Origin: Brevundimonas sp. UBA7664
GTDB lineage: Bacteria > Pseudomonadota > Alphaproteobacteria > Caulobacterales > Caulobacteraceae
Length of the DNA stretch: 20,777 bases
Reading direction: 5' to 3'
NCBI RefSeq assembly: GCF_002483305.1
Contig: NZ_DLHQ01000003.1
Coordinates: 30,028 to 50,804, forward strand
Every line of letters starts with the position of its first letter. Position 1 is the stretch's first letter. The notes below the pieces were generated by a model. It was not told where the DNA came from. It was given only the letters and a program-made list of their open reading frames with translations, and did no database searches. Below are positions 1 through 7,528 of the stretch, in pieces. A program made the position numbers and the translations under genes.

Positions 1-1406
1 ACCCCCTCCATGCCGTGCTGGTTGGTGTCGCCGAAGGCCGAGCGCTTCCAGCCGCCAAAGGTGTGATAGGCGACCGGCACCGGGATGGGGACATTGATGC
101 CGACCATGCCGACATTGACGCGGGCGGCGAAGTCGCGGGCCGCGCGGCCGTTCTGGGTGAAGATGGCGACGCCGTTGCCGTACTGGTGCTTCGACGGCAG
201 GGCCAGGGCCTCCTCGAAGCTGGCGGCGCGGACGATCTGCAGCACGGGGCCGAAGATCTCTTCCTTGTAGGACTCCATTTCCGGGGTGACGTGGTCGAAC
301 AGCGACGGGCCGATGAAATAGCCGCGCTCATGACCTTGCAGATTGAAGCCGCGGCCGTCGACGACCAGTTCGGCGCCGTCCTTGACGCCCTGTTCGATCC
401 AGCCCTCGACCCGGGCCTTGTGCTGGGCGGTGACCACGGGGCCGTAGTGGGCGCCGGCGTCGGTCGAGACGCCGACCCGCATGGTCGGGATTTCGGCGAC
501 CATCCGCTCGCGCAGTTCATCGGCGGTCTTCTTGCCGACCGGGACGACCACCGGCAGGGCCATGCAGCGTTCGCCGGCCGATCCGTAGGCGGCGCCGGAC
601 AGGTCCTTGATGACCTGGTCCATGTCGGCGTCGGGCAGGACGATGCCATGGTTCTTGGCCCCGCCCATGGCCTGGACCCGCTTATGGTTGGCGGCGCCGG
701 TCTGGTAGACATAGTGGGCGATGTCGGACGAGCCGACGAAGCTGACGGCATGGATCAGCGGGTGGGTCAGGATGGCGTCGACCGCGACCTTGTCGCCGTG
801 CACGACATTGAGCACGCCGGCGGGAGCGCCCGCCTCCATCATCAGCTCGGCCAGACGGACCGGCACCGACGGATCGCGCTCCGAGGGCTTGAGGATGAAG
901 GTGTTGCCGACGGCGATGGCGACGCCGAACATCCACATCGGGATCATGGCCGGGAAGTTGAACGGGGTGATGCCCGAGACCACGCCCAGCGGCTGGCGCA
1001 TCGAATAGACGTCGATGCCGGGACCGGCACCCCAGGTGTATTCGCCCTTCAGCGCATGCGGGATGCCGCAGGCGAATTCGATGACCTCGAGGCCGCGCTG
1101 GATGTCGCCTTTCGAGTCGGCGATGACCTTGCCGTGTTCGGCCGAGAGCAGTTCGGCCAGTTCGTTGATGTTGGCCTCGACGAGGCGTTTGAACTCGAAC
1201 ATCACCCGCGCGCGGCGCTGGGGATTGGTCGAGGACCAGCCCTCGAAGGCGTTCTGGGCGGCCTGGACGGCGCGATCCATCTCGGCGACCGAGGCCAGCT
1301 GCACCCGGGCCTGGACCTCGCCGGTGTTGGGATTGAACACCTCGGAGAAGCGGCCGGAGGCGCCGGTGAAGCTGGCGCCGTCGATGAAGTGGTTGATCTC
1401 ACGCAT
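1..1406 (-). CDS. mmsA: Methylmalonate-semialdehyde dehydrogenase (CoA-acylating), C-terminus missing
   Basis: This gene encodes an aldehyde dehydrogenase of the MmsA/IolA type. The family oxidises methylmalonate or malonate semialdehyde with NAD+ and CoA to propionyl-CoA or acetyl-CoA, in valine and myo-inositol breakdown in the cytoplasm. The ATG at 1406 gives a protein opening MREINHFIDG. The cofactor region ITPFNFPAMIPMWMF lies near residue 146, the family-typical GGAKNH near 248, and the catalytic cysteine is Cys281 in GSAGERCMAL. About 468 residues are present of a usual length near 500, and the reading frame runs open off the left edge, so roughly the last 30 residues are outside. A purine-rich GAGGA lies about 11 bases before the start. 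It follows an alpha/beta hydrolase gene on the same strand after an 81-bp gap. The family assignment is firm; the true substrate is inferred. Confidence 0.95.
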   Translation of the reverse strand, partial: MREINHFIDGASFTGASGRFSEVFNPNTGEVQARVQLASVAEMDRAVQAAQNAFEGWSSTNPQRRARVMFEFKRLVEANINELAELLSAEHGKVIADSKGDIQRGLEVIEFACGIPHALKGEYTWGAGPGIDVYSMRQPLGVVSGITPFNFPAMIPMWMFGVAIAVGNTFILKPSERDPSVPVRLAELMMEAGAPAGVLNVVHGDKVAVDAILTHPLIHAVSFVGSSDIAHYVYQTGAANHKRVQAMGGAKNHGIVLPDADMDQVIKDLSGAAYGSAGERCMALPVVVPVGKKTADELRERMVAEIPTMRVGVSTDAGAHYGPVVTAQHKARVEGWIEQGVKDGAELVVDGRGFNLQGHERGYFIGPSLFDHVTPEMESYKEEIFGPVLQIVRAASFEEALALPSKHQYGNGVAIFTQNGRAARDFAARVNVGMVGINVPIPVPVAYHTFGGWKRSAFGDTNQHGMEG

Positions 1407-1487
1407 GGGAAAGGCGGTCCTCGAGATGGAAGCGACTTGTTCGGGTGGCAGCGGTTTAGACCCTGACCCGCGCGGGCGCCAGCGCCT

Positions 1488-2378
1488 CTAGACCGCCGCG
1501 TCGAACAGGGCGTCGCGGGCGATGTCGGCCTGGAGCATCGGGAAGAAGTGGGTGCCGCCGGGGACGGTCTCGACCTTCAGTCGCGGCAGGCTCCGGACGT
1601 GGTCCGACAGGTGGCAGGGCGAACCCGTTTCGGCCTTCAGCACCCGAACCGGGCGGTCGAGGCGTTTCAGGGCGCGCCACGGATCATGGCTCTGGGCGGC
1701 GTAGTTGGAGGCCTCCCACGCCGGGTCGCAGGCGAGGACGAAACCATCGGAAGCCTCGATCAGGCCGTCGGCGAGATAGTCGGCCAGCATCATCTCGGGC
1801 CAGCCCTTGAAGGCGCCGCGGCCCAGATAGGCGGTCATGGCCTGTTCGCGGCTGTCGAACACCTTGCGGCGGCGCAGGGCGTTCTTCACCAGCGGGATGC
1901 GCGAGGCGATGCGGTCGAGCAACGGCAGCTGGAAGGCGGCGACGGCCCAGCGGCTCCAGATCACCGGGTCGAACAGCACCAGGCTGGACACGCGGTCGGG
2001 GCGTTCCGCGGCGGCCAGCAGGGCCGAGGTCCCGCCCATGGAATGGCCGGCGAGCACCACCGGCGGGCCCTCCAGCGCCTCCAGCAGGGCGACGAGGTCA
2101 TCGCGGTGATCGTGCCAGTGCCGCCGCCCATCCGCCACGGCCGGCAGCGTCGTCGCGCCGTGACCGCGCAGGTCGGGGGCCCAGATGCGCAGGGATCCCG
2201 ACAGGGGCGCCAGCAGGGTGCGGTAGGTCAGGGCGTTGAAGCCGTTGGCATGGACGAAGACGATGTCGACCGGCCGCTTCGGATCGCCGAAGTCCAGCAC
2301 GTGCATCAGGCCCTCGCCGCCCGGGTTCGACACCGGCAGGCTCAGGCGGCGGGGCGGGGAGAGCCGGATCGCATCCAT
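1488..2378 (-). CDS. Alpha/beta-fold hydrolase
   Basis: This 296-residue protein has the classical alpha/beta hydrolase layout. An oxyanion-type motif HANGFN lies at residues 43-48, an APDLRGHG segment at 67-74, the nucleophile elbow GHSMGG puts the serine at Ser113, and the late histidine is His277 in GGTHFF. The acid of the triad is not obvious to me; the candidates lie between residues 240 and 262. There is no signal peptide, so it is probably cytoplasmic. Such proteins include esterases, lipases and haloperoxidase-like enzymes, and the substrate cannot be read from sequence. It lies 43 bp after zur and 81 bp before mmsA on the same strand, so it may be cotranscribed with either. No link to zinc is visible in the protein itself. 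Confidence 0.88.
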   Translation of the reverse strand: MDAIRLSPPRRLSLPVSNPGGEGLMHVLDFGDPKRPVDIVFVHANGFNALTYRTLLAPLSGSLRIWAPDLRGHGATTLPAVADGRRHWHDHRDDLVALLEALEGPPVVLAGHSMGGTSALLAAAERPDRVSSLVLFDPVIWSRWAVAAFQLPLLDRIASRIPLVKNALRRRKVFDSREQAMTAYLGRGAFKGWPEMMLADYLADGLIEASDGFVLACDPAWEASNYAAQSHDPWRALKRLDRPVRVLKAETGSPCHLSDHVRSLPRLKVETVPGGTHFFPMLQADIARDALFDAAV

Positions 2379-2421
2379 GCGGGGCAGATAGGGCGCGCGC
2401 GCCGGTATTGCCAGCGGTCCT

Positions 2422-2898
2422 CTACTGGCAGGCCGGACAGCGGCCGTGGGCCTCGATCGTGGTGCGGGCGATGGCGTAGCCGGCGGCCTCGGCGGCGCGA
2501 CCCAGATCGCCGGCCACGGGGGCGGAGACCTCGGCGGTGGCCCCGCAGCAGTCGCAGATCAGGAAGGCGGCGGCGTGATCGACCGAGCCGGAGGTGCACG
2601 CGACATAGGCGCTGATCGAGGCGATGCGGTGGGCGAGGCCCTTGCGCTCGAGGAACTCCAGGGCCCGGTAGACGGTCGGTGGCTTGGCCGGCTGGCCGTC
2701 CTCGCCGAAGCGGGCGATCAGGTCATAGGCCTTCACCGGTTCGCCGGCGGCCAGCAGCAACTCCAGCACGCGCAGACGGGCGGGCGTCATCCGCTCGCCC
2801 TCGGCCGTCAGGCGCCGGTCCGCCTCGCCCATGGCGCGGGCGACGTCGGCGGCGGCGGGGGGGCCGTCATCGTGTTGGTGATGGCAGGGGTCGCTCAT
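2422..2898 (-). CDS. zur: Fur-family zinc uptake regulator Zur
   Basis: This 158-residue Fur-superfamily repressor has an N-terminal winged helix (RMTPARLRVLELLL at 36-49, recognition helix PPTVYRALEFLERKG at 73-87) and a C-terminal dimerisation half. Two CxxC pairs, Cys115/Cys118 and Cys154/Cys157, form the structural zinc site. His90, Cys101, His108 and Glu123 sit at nearly the spacing I recall for the sensing site of E. coli Zur, which argues for Zur over Fur or Mur; that alignment is from memory. The N-terminus carries an extra CHHQH cluster. With zinc bound, the family represses zinc uptake genes. Divergent to it is a ZnuD-like receptor, and a Zur-box-like dyad lies between them. Its own promoter-like sequence places transcription within a few bases of the ATG, so the mRNA may be almost leaderless. 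Confidence 0.9.
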   Translation of the reverse strand: MSDPCHHQHDDGPPAAADVARAMGEADRRLTAEGERMTPARLRVLELLLAAGEPVKAYDLIARFGEDGQPAKPPTVYRALEFLERKGLAHRIASISAYVACTSGSVDHAAAFLICDCCGATAEVSAPVAGDLGRAAEAAGYAIARTTIEAHGRCPACQ

Positions 2899-2904
2899 GC
2901 GCCA

Positions 2905-2933
2905 GAGCTAGGCCCTCGCCGCGTCCCCCGCAA
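2905..2933 (-). promoter_or_regulatory. Candidate housekeeping promoter of zur
   Basis: Read on the minus strand, TTGCGG (2933-2928) is followed by a GC-rich spacer and GCCTAGCTC (2913-2905). This fits the Caulobacter-type housekeeping pattern of TTG-rich -35 and GCTA-like -10 with a short spacer. The predicted start of transcription falls almost at the zur ATG (2898), suggesting a leaderless or near-leaderless message. The match is by eye only. Confidence 0.4.
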
Positions 2934-2942
2934 CGGGGCGGC

Positions 2943-2971
2943 TTGACGCCTTGTGATGTTATCTCGTAACA
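2943..2971 (+). promoter_or_regulatory. Candidate promoter of the TonB-dependent receptor, overlapped by a Zur box
   Basis: A consensus -35 hexamer TTGACG lies at 2943-2948. Seventeen bases later, GTAACA at 2966-2971 is a poor but possible -10. The Zur-box-like dyad at 2957-2971 fills the spacer and covers this -10, the arrangement expected if bound Zur blocks RNA polymerase. The start of transcription would fall near 2978, leaving a leader of about 25 nt before the ATG at 3003. Confidence 0.42.
2957..2971. promoter_or_regulatory. Putative Zur operator
   Basis: TGTTATCTCGTAACA has perfect five-base arms, TGTTA (2957-2961) and TAACA (2967-2971), around a five-base centre. It resembles the alphaproteobacterial Zur box TGTTAT-N3-ATAACA with one base off symmetry. 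It lies 58 bp upstream of the zur ATG and 31 bp upstream of the receptor ATG. It is outside the candidate zur promoter (2905-2933), so it more likely controls the receptor than zur itself. The consensus is recalled, not computed. Confidence 0.72.
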
Positions 2972-3002
2972 CCGAGACCTCACTGCTCTCCCGGATACCT
3001 CC

Positions 3003-5036
3003 ATGTACCTGTCCCCTGTGTCCCGCGCCGCCCTCCTGACCGCTCTGGGCTGGGCCGCCTTCGCCGGCGCGGCGGCCGCCCAGGACGCGCCCCGCTCGAC
3101 CCAGCTGGAAGAGGTGATCGTTACGGGGACGCCTTTCGGGGTGACCGACCGCGCCAGCCTGCTGGCGGTCGAGGTGCTGGATGAAGAGGACCTGGCAGTC
3201 GCGCCGGCCTCGACGCTCGGCGATCTGGTCAATGGCCTGCCGGGCGTGCGCAGCACCAATTTCGCGCCGGGCGCCAGCCGTCCGGTGATCCGCGGCCTGT
3301 CCGGACCGCGGGTGCAGGTGCTGACCAACGGCCTCGGCATGATCGACGCCAGCTCGGTGTCGCCGGACCACCAGGTCGCGGTCGACCCGGCCGAGGCTCG
3401 CCGCATCGAGATCGTGCGCGGCCCCTCGACCCTGGTGTTCGGCGGCTCGGCCATCGGCGGGGTGGTCAATATCATCGACGACCGGATCCCGACCGAACCG
3501 GCCGAGGGCGGGCTGGACGGCCATGTCAGCGCCCAGACCTCGACGGTCGACGACGGGACCAGCTTCGGCGCCCGGCTGAAGGCCAACGCCGGGCCGCTGG
3601 TCTTCACCGTCGACGGCTTCACGCGGTCTGCCTCGGACTATGACATCCCCGTCTTCCCGGAATCGCAGCGTCTGCTGGACGAGGAGGGCGAGGCGGCCGG
3701 CGATGAGCGCACGGTTGAAAACACCTTCGTCGAACTGGACCAGTACGGCGCCGGCGTCAGCTGGATCGGATCGCGCGGCTATATCGGCGCCTCGGTCAAA
3801 CACGTCGAGACCACCTATGGCGTGCCCGGTCACGCCCATGAACCCGACCCGCTGGATCCCGACGCGGAGGAGGAAAGCGTCTCTATCGGCCTGGAGCAGA
3901 CCCGTTACGACCTGCGTGGGGAACTGGCCCTCGACACCGGTCTGTTCAGCGCCGCGCGTCTTTCGGCCGGCTGGGCCGACTATTCGCACACAGAGTTCGA
4001 AGGCGACGAGACCGGCACCCGGTTCTTCTCGGACGGCTATGAGGGCCGGTTCGAGCTGATCCAGCGCGAGCGCAACGGCTGGCAGGGCGTGGTCGGCCTG
4101 CAGCTGCTGGACCGCACCTTCGACGCGGTCGGCGACGAGGCCTATGTGCCGCGCACCGACATCGCCGAGCAGGGACTGTACACGGTCCAGCGGTTCGACC
4201 GCGGCGGCCTGGGTTTCGAGGGCGGATTGCGGCTGGACGAGCGATCGCTGGAGAGCGTGGCCGGCGACCGCGACTTCAGCAATATCTCCGCCTCGGCGGG
4301 CGTCTTCTTCCGGCCGTCGGCCCCGCTGTTCCTCGGTCTGAGCGTGGCGCGCAACGAACGCGCGCCCAGCGAGGTCGAACTGTTCGCTCAGGGGGCCCAC
4401 GTGGCCACCGGCGCCTTCGAGGTCGGGGACATCGACCTGGACAGCGAGGTCGCGACCTCGATCGAAGGGACGGTGCATTTCGCCTCGGGCCCGTTCGAGT
4501 TCGATCTGCACGCCTATCACGCCGACTATGACGGCTTCATCGACCTGCGGCCGACCGGGCTGGATGAGGTCGATTCCGGACTGCCGGTCTTCGCCTATGT
4601 CCAGACCGACGCGACCTTCCAGGGGTTCGAGGCCGAGGCCAGCTACCGCCTCTGGGAGTCCGGCGACCGGAGCCTGGACCTGTCCGGCGCCGCCGACCAG
4701 GTGCGCGCCTCGACCGATCTGGGTCCGGCGGCGCGGATACCGCCCTGGTCCGTAACCGCGGGCGTGGACTGGACCTCGCGCCTGTTCGACGTCGGGCTTG
4801 AGGTGCGCCACGTCGCCGAACAGGACCGGACGGCGGCCTTCGAGCGGCCGACCGACGCCTACACCCTGGTCAATCTGAAGGGGGCCGTGCGGCCGTTCGC
4901 CGACCGCGATGTCATCCTCTTCGCCGAGGTCGCCAACCTGACCGATGAGGAGGCGCGCGAGCACGCCAGCTTCCAGAAGGACATCGCGCCGCAGCCGGGA
5001 CGCAGCCTGCGGGCGGGGGTGACCTACCGGTTCTGA
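3003..5036 (+). CDS. TonB-dependent receptor, ZnuD-like (zinc uptake)
   Basis: This 677-residue outer-membrane receptor starts with a signal peptide (hydrophobic core about 8-22, probable cleavage after AAA at 24-26). A TonB box EEVIVTG follows at 36-42, then a plug domain (about 50-160: VNGLPGVRS, VIRGLSGPRVQVL, RIEIVRGPSTLVFGGSAIGGVVNI) and a beta barrel ending in the terminal-phenylalanine signature AGVTYRF. An acidic loop with histidines, GVPGHAHEPDPLDPD at 273-287, resembles the metal-capturing loop of ZnuD-type receptors. Such receptors carry metal across the outer membrane using TonB/ExbBD energy. Divergence from zur and the Zur-box-like site upstream support zinc as substrate. No ZnuABC transporter is visible here, so the inner-membrane step must be encoded elsewhere. 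The TonB-dependent class is certain; zinc specificity is inferred. Confidence 0.93.
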   Translation: MYLSPVSRAALLTALGWAAFAGAAAAQDAPRSTQLEEVIVTGTPFGVTDRASLLAVEVLDEEDLAVAPASTLGDLVNGLPGVRSTNFAPGASRPVIRGLSGPRVQVLTNGLGMIDASSVSPDHQVAVDPAEARRIEIVRGPSTLVFGGSAIGGVVNIIDDRIPTEPAEGGLDGHVSAQTSTVDDGTSFGARLKANAGPLVFTVDGFTRSASDYDIPVFPESQRLLDEEGEAAGDERTVENTFVELDQYGAGVSWIGSRGYIGASVKHVETTYGVPGHAHEPDPLDPDAEEESVSIGLEQTRYDLRGELALDTGLFSAARLSAGWADYSHTEFEGDETGTRFFSDGYEGRFELIQRERNGWQGVVGLQLLDRTFDAVGDEAYVPRTDIAEQGLYTVQRFDRGGLGFEGGLRLDERSLESVAGDRDFSNISASAGVFFRPSAPLFLGLSVARNERAPSEVELFAQGAHVATGAFEVGDIDLDSEVATSIEGTVHFASGPFEFDLHAYHADYDGFIDLRPTGLDEVDSGLPVFAYVQTDATFQGFEAEASYRLWESGDRSLDLSGAADQVRASTDLGPAARIPPWSVTAGVDWTSRLFDVGLEVRHVAEQDRTAAFERPTDAYTLVNLKGAVRPFADRDVILFAEVANLTDEEAREHASFQKDIAPQPGRSLRAGVTYRF

Positions 5037-5057
5037 ACCCCATGGACGCGAGCCGGT

Positions 5058-5085
5058 TTGCCGCCCCGACGCGACTGCGCTAGAC
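5058..5085 (+). promoter_or_regulatory. Candidate housekeeping promoter of the SapC gene
   Basis: TTGCCG (5058-5063) and GCTAGAC (5079-5085) match the Caulobacter housekeeping pattern (TTGaCGS, 10-14 bases, GCTANAWC) well. Transcription would begin near 5092, about 32 nt before the SapC ATG at 5124. This suggests the SapC gene can be expressed independently of the zinc-regulated receptor upstream. Confidence 0.5.
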
Positions 5086-5123
5086 ACGCGCCTTCCTTCA
5101 CCCACCAGAGCCGTATCGCGTCC

Positions 5124-5915
5124 ATGACCGACACCACTTCCAACGCCGCCCTGACCGGCAATGTCCTGTTCTATGACAAGCCCGAGCCGCTGACGATCGA
5201 GGCGCATGGCGCCTTGGGCGTCGATCCTGTCGACCAGCCCTACGGCTTCGTGGCCCAGACCAATCTGGTGCCGCTGACGGTGACCGAGTTCGCTCCCGCC
5301 GCCCTGTCGTATCCCGTCATCTTCGTGGGTGAAAAGCGTCAGCCGGTCGCGGCCATGGCCCTGCGCGGCGGCGAGAACCTGTTCGTCAGCGCCGCCGGCG
5401 CGTTCCGCCCCGAGGCCTATATCCCGGCCTATGTGCGCCGCTATCCGTTCGTCTTCGCCCATGACGAGGCCCAGAAGCGCCTGATCCTGTGCCTGGACCG
5501 CAAGGCGCCGTTCATCCGCGAGGGCGGCGCCACGCCGCTGTTCGTCGACGGCAAGCCCTCGCCGTACGTCGAGCAGGCGATGGAGTTCTGCAACAATTTC
5601 GAGCAGGAGCGTCAGCGCACCGACGCCTTCGTTCAACTGCTGATCGATCTGGACCTGCTGGACACCCGCGAGGCGCTGTTCACCCCGCGCAATCCCGACG
5701 GCACCCCGGCCAAGCCGCAAAAGATCGCCGAATATTACGCCGTCTCGGAAGAGAAGCTGAAGGCCCTGCCGGCCGAGAAGCTGGCCGAGCTGCGCGACAA
5801 CGGCGCCCTGGGCCAGATCTACGCCCATCTGGTGTCGCTGCTGGGCTGGGATCGCCTGATCGCCATGACCTTCCTGCGGAGCGCGGAAGCCCAACCGGCG
5901 GCGGCGAACGCCTGA
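5124..5915 (+). CDS. SapC-family protein
   Basis: This 263-residue protein matches the SapC family, recognisable from the run LVPLTVTEFAPAALSYPVIF, then AMALRGGENLFV, AYIPAYVRRYPFVF and the central MEFCNNFEQERQRTDAFVQLL. SapC proteins of Caulobacterales and sphingomonads are often encoded beside TonB-dependent receptors and are loosely tied to surface layers or nutrient uptake, but no biochemical role is established. I see no signal peptide or membrane segment. I chose the ATG at 5124 because the family conservation starts right after it and a candidate promoter ends at 5085; the same frame is open upstream to 5058 but that part overlaps the promoter. It follows the receptor after 87 bp on the same strand. 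It has no relation to the SapC peptide permease of enterobacteria. Confidence 0.88.
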   Translation: MTDTTSNAALTGNVLFYDKPEPLTIEAHGALGVDPVDQPYGFVAQTNLVPLTVTEFAPAALSYPVIFVGEKRQPVAAMALRGGENLFVSAAGAFRPEAYIPAYVRRYPFVFAHDEAQKRLILCLDRKAPFIREGGATPLFVDGKPSPYVEQAMEFCNNFEQERQRTDAFVQLLIDLDLLDTREALFTPRNPDGTPAKPQKIAEYYAVSEEKLKALPAEKLAELRDNGALGQIYAHLVSLLGWDRLIAMTFLRSAEAQPAAANA

Positions 5916-5921
5916 AGACAA

Positions 5922-6010
5922 GGCAGTAGGCAGTAGGAATTAGGCAGTAGGGGCCAAGCGGGCCCCCACAAAGCCGTTACATCCCTACTGCCTACTGCCT
6001 ACTGCCTACC
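5922..6010. repeat. Inverted array of 7-base units (GGCAGTA), probable bidirectional terminator
   Basis: The left arm holds four heptamers: GGCAGTA at 5922-5928 and 5929-5935, a diverged GGAATTA at 5936-5942, and GGCAGTA at 5943-5949. The right arm holds three perfect copies of the reverse complement TACTGCC (5986-5992, 5993-5999, 6000-6006) plus a partial TACC to 6010. Between them a second hairpin, GGGGCC (5950-5955) with GGCCCC (5961-5966), can form. The arms can pair in several registers. The element lies exactly between convergent genes, and its right arm supplies the TAG stop codon (6008-6006) of the minus-strand MaoC-like gene. There is no U-tract, so termination is inferred from position and stem strength. 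Confidence 0.85.
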
Positions 6011-6413
6011 TGCGGGCCAGCAGCGCCCGCGTCAGGCAGGAGAAGACCAGCCGGCCGGCCTCGTCGAGCAGGTCGTGCTGGGCGATGACGATGCCCTTTT
6101 CGTCACCGACCGGGTCCTTGCCCATAACCGTCATACGGCCGCGCATCAGCTCGCCCGGGGGCGGGTTGCGCATATAGCGCAGGCCGTCAACGGCCAGCAC
6201 CTTGGACTGGGCCCAGCCGGAGGCCTTGTCGGCGAACAGCCGGCTCCACAGTGCATAGACCATGGCGTCCGGCGCACCGTAGGCGGCGTCCCAGCCGGGC
6301 AGGAAGCGTTCGACGAACACGTCCAGCGCGGCGGCATCGACCATACAGGCGCCGAGGGGCACGACCTCGCCCACGCCCAGATCCTCGAAATGGACGAGCA
6401 GCGGTTCGGTCAT
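6006..6413 (-). CDS. MaoC-like hot-dog domain protein
   Basis: This 135-residue protein opens with LLVHFEDLGVGEVVPLGACMVDAAALDVFVERF, the pattern of MaoC-like (R-hydratase/dehydratase) hot-dog domains, where FEDL-VG leads into the DxxxFxxxF helix. PPPGELMRGRMTVMG near 83-97 matches the mid-domain PGD-L-GR strand. Family members hydrate or dehydrate acyl-CoA thioesters, but the catalytic Asp/His pair is not clear here, so enzymatic activity is uncertain. Only 13 bp separate it from the oxidoreductase gene upstream on the same strand, so the two are very likely cotranscribed and may act on the same acyl or enone substrates. The stop codon lies within the adjoining heptamer repeat, so the repeat sets the C-terminus. 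Confidence 0.7.
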   Translation of the reverse strand: MTEPLLVHFEDLGVGEVVPLGACMVDAAALDVFVERFLPGWDAAYGAPDAMVYALWSRLFADKASGWAQSKVLAVDGLRYMRNPPPGELMRGRMTVMGKDPVGDEKGIVIAQHDLLDEAGRLVFSCLTRALLARR

Positions 6414-6426
6414 CGGCTCAGTCCCA

Positions 6427-7449
6427 TCAACCCGCGGGCTCTTCCGACACCCGGACGAGCAGCTTGCCGTCGTGGTCGCCCGTGAACAAGCGGTTCAGCG
6501 AATCCAGGGCGCCTTCGAGCCCGTCGTCGACGTGGACCTTCCACTTGACCTCGCCGCTCTGCAGCCAGGGGCCCATCTCTGCGACCATCTCGCGGGCGCG
6601 ATGGGCGTAGTCGAGGACCAGGAAACCCTGGATGTTGAGGCGGTGGGTGATGATCCGGCTGAAATTCGGCGAGGGCGGCATCTTCGTCGCGTTATAGGCT
6701 GAGATCAGGCCGCAGACCGCCATCCGGCCATGGGTCTTCAGCCGGTTGTAGACGGCGATCATGATGTCGCCGCCGACGTTCTCGAAATTGAGGTCGATGC
6801 CGTCGGGCGCCAGCCGGTCCAGCGCCTCGCCGACGTCTTCATTCTTGTAGTCGACGGCGGCGTCGAAGCCGAGCTCCTCGGTCAGCCAGCGGCATTTTTC
6901 CGCGCCGCCCGCGATACCGATGACGCGGCAGCCGCGCGCCTTGGCCACCTGGCCGGCGATCGAGCCCACGGCGCCGGCGGCGGCCGAGATCACCAGGGTC
7001 TCGCCGGCCTTGGCCTTGAGCACGTCGGTGACGCCGAAATAGGCCGTCATCCCGGTCATGCCGAGCACGCTGAGGTTCGCGGTCAGCGGCATGCCGGTTG
7101 CGCGGTGGACCTGTCGCAGCTCCATCTCATTGACCACGGCATAGTCCGCCCAGCCGCCCGACATCGGAGAGACCACGTCGCCGGCCCGGAACCGGCTGGA
7201 GCGGCTTTCCTCGACCACGCCCAGGGTCAGGCCGCGCATCACGCCGCCGATCGGCACCGGCGGCAGATAGCCTTCGGCGTCGTTCATCCAGGTGCGGTTG
7301 GTGGGGTCGAGCGACAGATAGACGGTGCGGACCAGGACCTGGGATTCGTTCAGGGCGGGAACGGGCGCCTCGACCAATTCAAGGTCGCCGGGCTGGATCA
7401 GACCCTTGGGCCGCTGGCGCAGCACCCACTGACGATTGACGCGAGCCAT
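6427..7449 (-). CDS. NADP-dependent oxidoreductase, zinc-independent MDR (CurA / prostaglandin reductase type)
   Basis: This 340-residue medium-chain dehydrogenase/reductase lacks the zinc ligands of alcohol dehydrogenases. It starts with VNRQWVLRQRPKGLIQPGDLEL, characteristic of the CurA/leukotriene B4 12-hydroxydehydrogenase group. It continues with LSLDPTNRTWM, the mid-domain MTGMTAYFG, the dinucleotide-binding VISAAAGAVGSIAGQVAK, and FENVGGDIM. Such enzymes reduce the double bond of alpha,beta-unsaturated ketones or aldehydes with NADPH. A GGAG ribosome-binding site lies 7-8 bases before the ATG at 7449. It leads a two-gene unit with the MaoC-like gene. The large upstream gap belongs to an sRNA and a divergent gene, not to this gene; I see no EcfG-type promoter for it. 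Confidence 0.9.
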   Translation of the reverse strand: MARVNRQWVLRQRPKGLIQPGDLELVEAPVPALNESQVLVRTVYLSLDPTNRTWMNDAEGYLPPVPIGGVMRGLTLGVVEESRSSRFRAGDVVSPMSGGWADYAVVNEMELRQVHRATGMPLTANLSVLGMTGMTAYFGVTDVLKAKAGETLVISAAAGAVGSIAGQVAKARGCRVIGIAGGAEKCRWLTEELGFDAAVDYKNEDVGEALDRLAPDGIDLNFENVGGDIMIAVYNRLKTHGRMAVCGLISAYNATKMPPSPNFSRIITHRLNIQGFLVLDYAHRAREMVAEMGPWLQSGEVKWKVHVDDGLEGALDSLNRLFTGDHDGKLLVRVSEEPAG

Positions 7450-7528
7450 GGCCTACTCCGGTGTCTTCTTGGGTTTTCTTTGTGAACCCGCATAGTCTGC
7501 AAGGCGCGCCCCTCTGTCCAGCCGGGGC

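Noticed and set aside
2895..5921. A 1008-codon open frame on the minus strand across the receptor and SapC genes
   Set aside because: It is an antisense shadow produced by high GC content; the plus strand carries a complete receptor and a SapC protein with family motifs, and the minus translation has no recognisable domain.
5922..6010. CRISPR array or insertion-sequence ends from the heptamer repeats
   Set aside because: Units are 7 bases without spacers, in inverted orientation, with no cas or transposase gene nearby.
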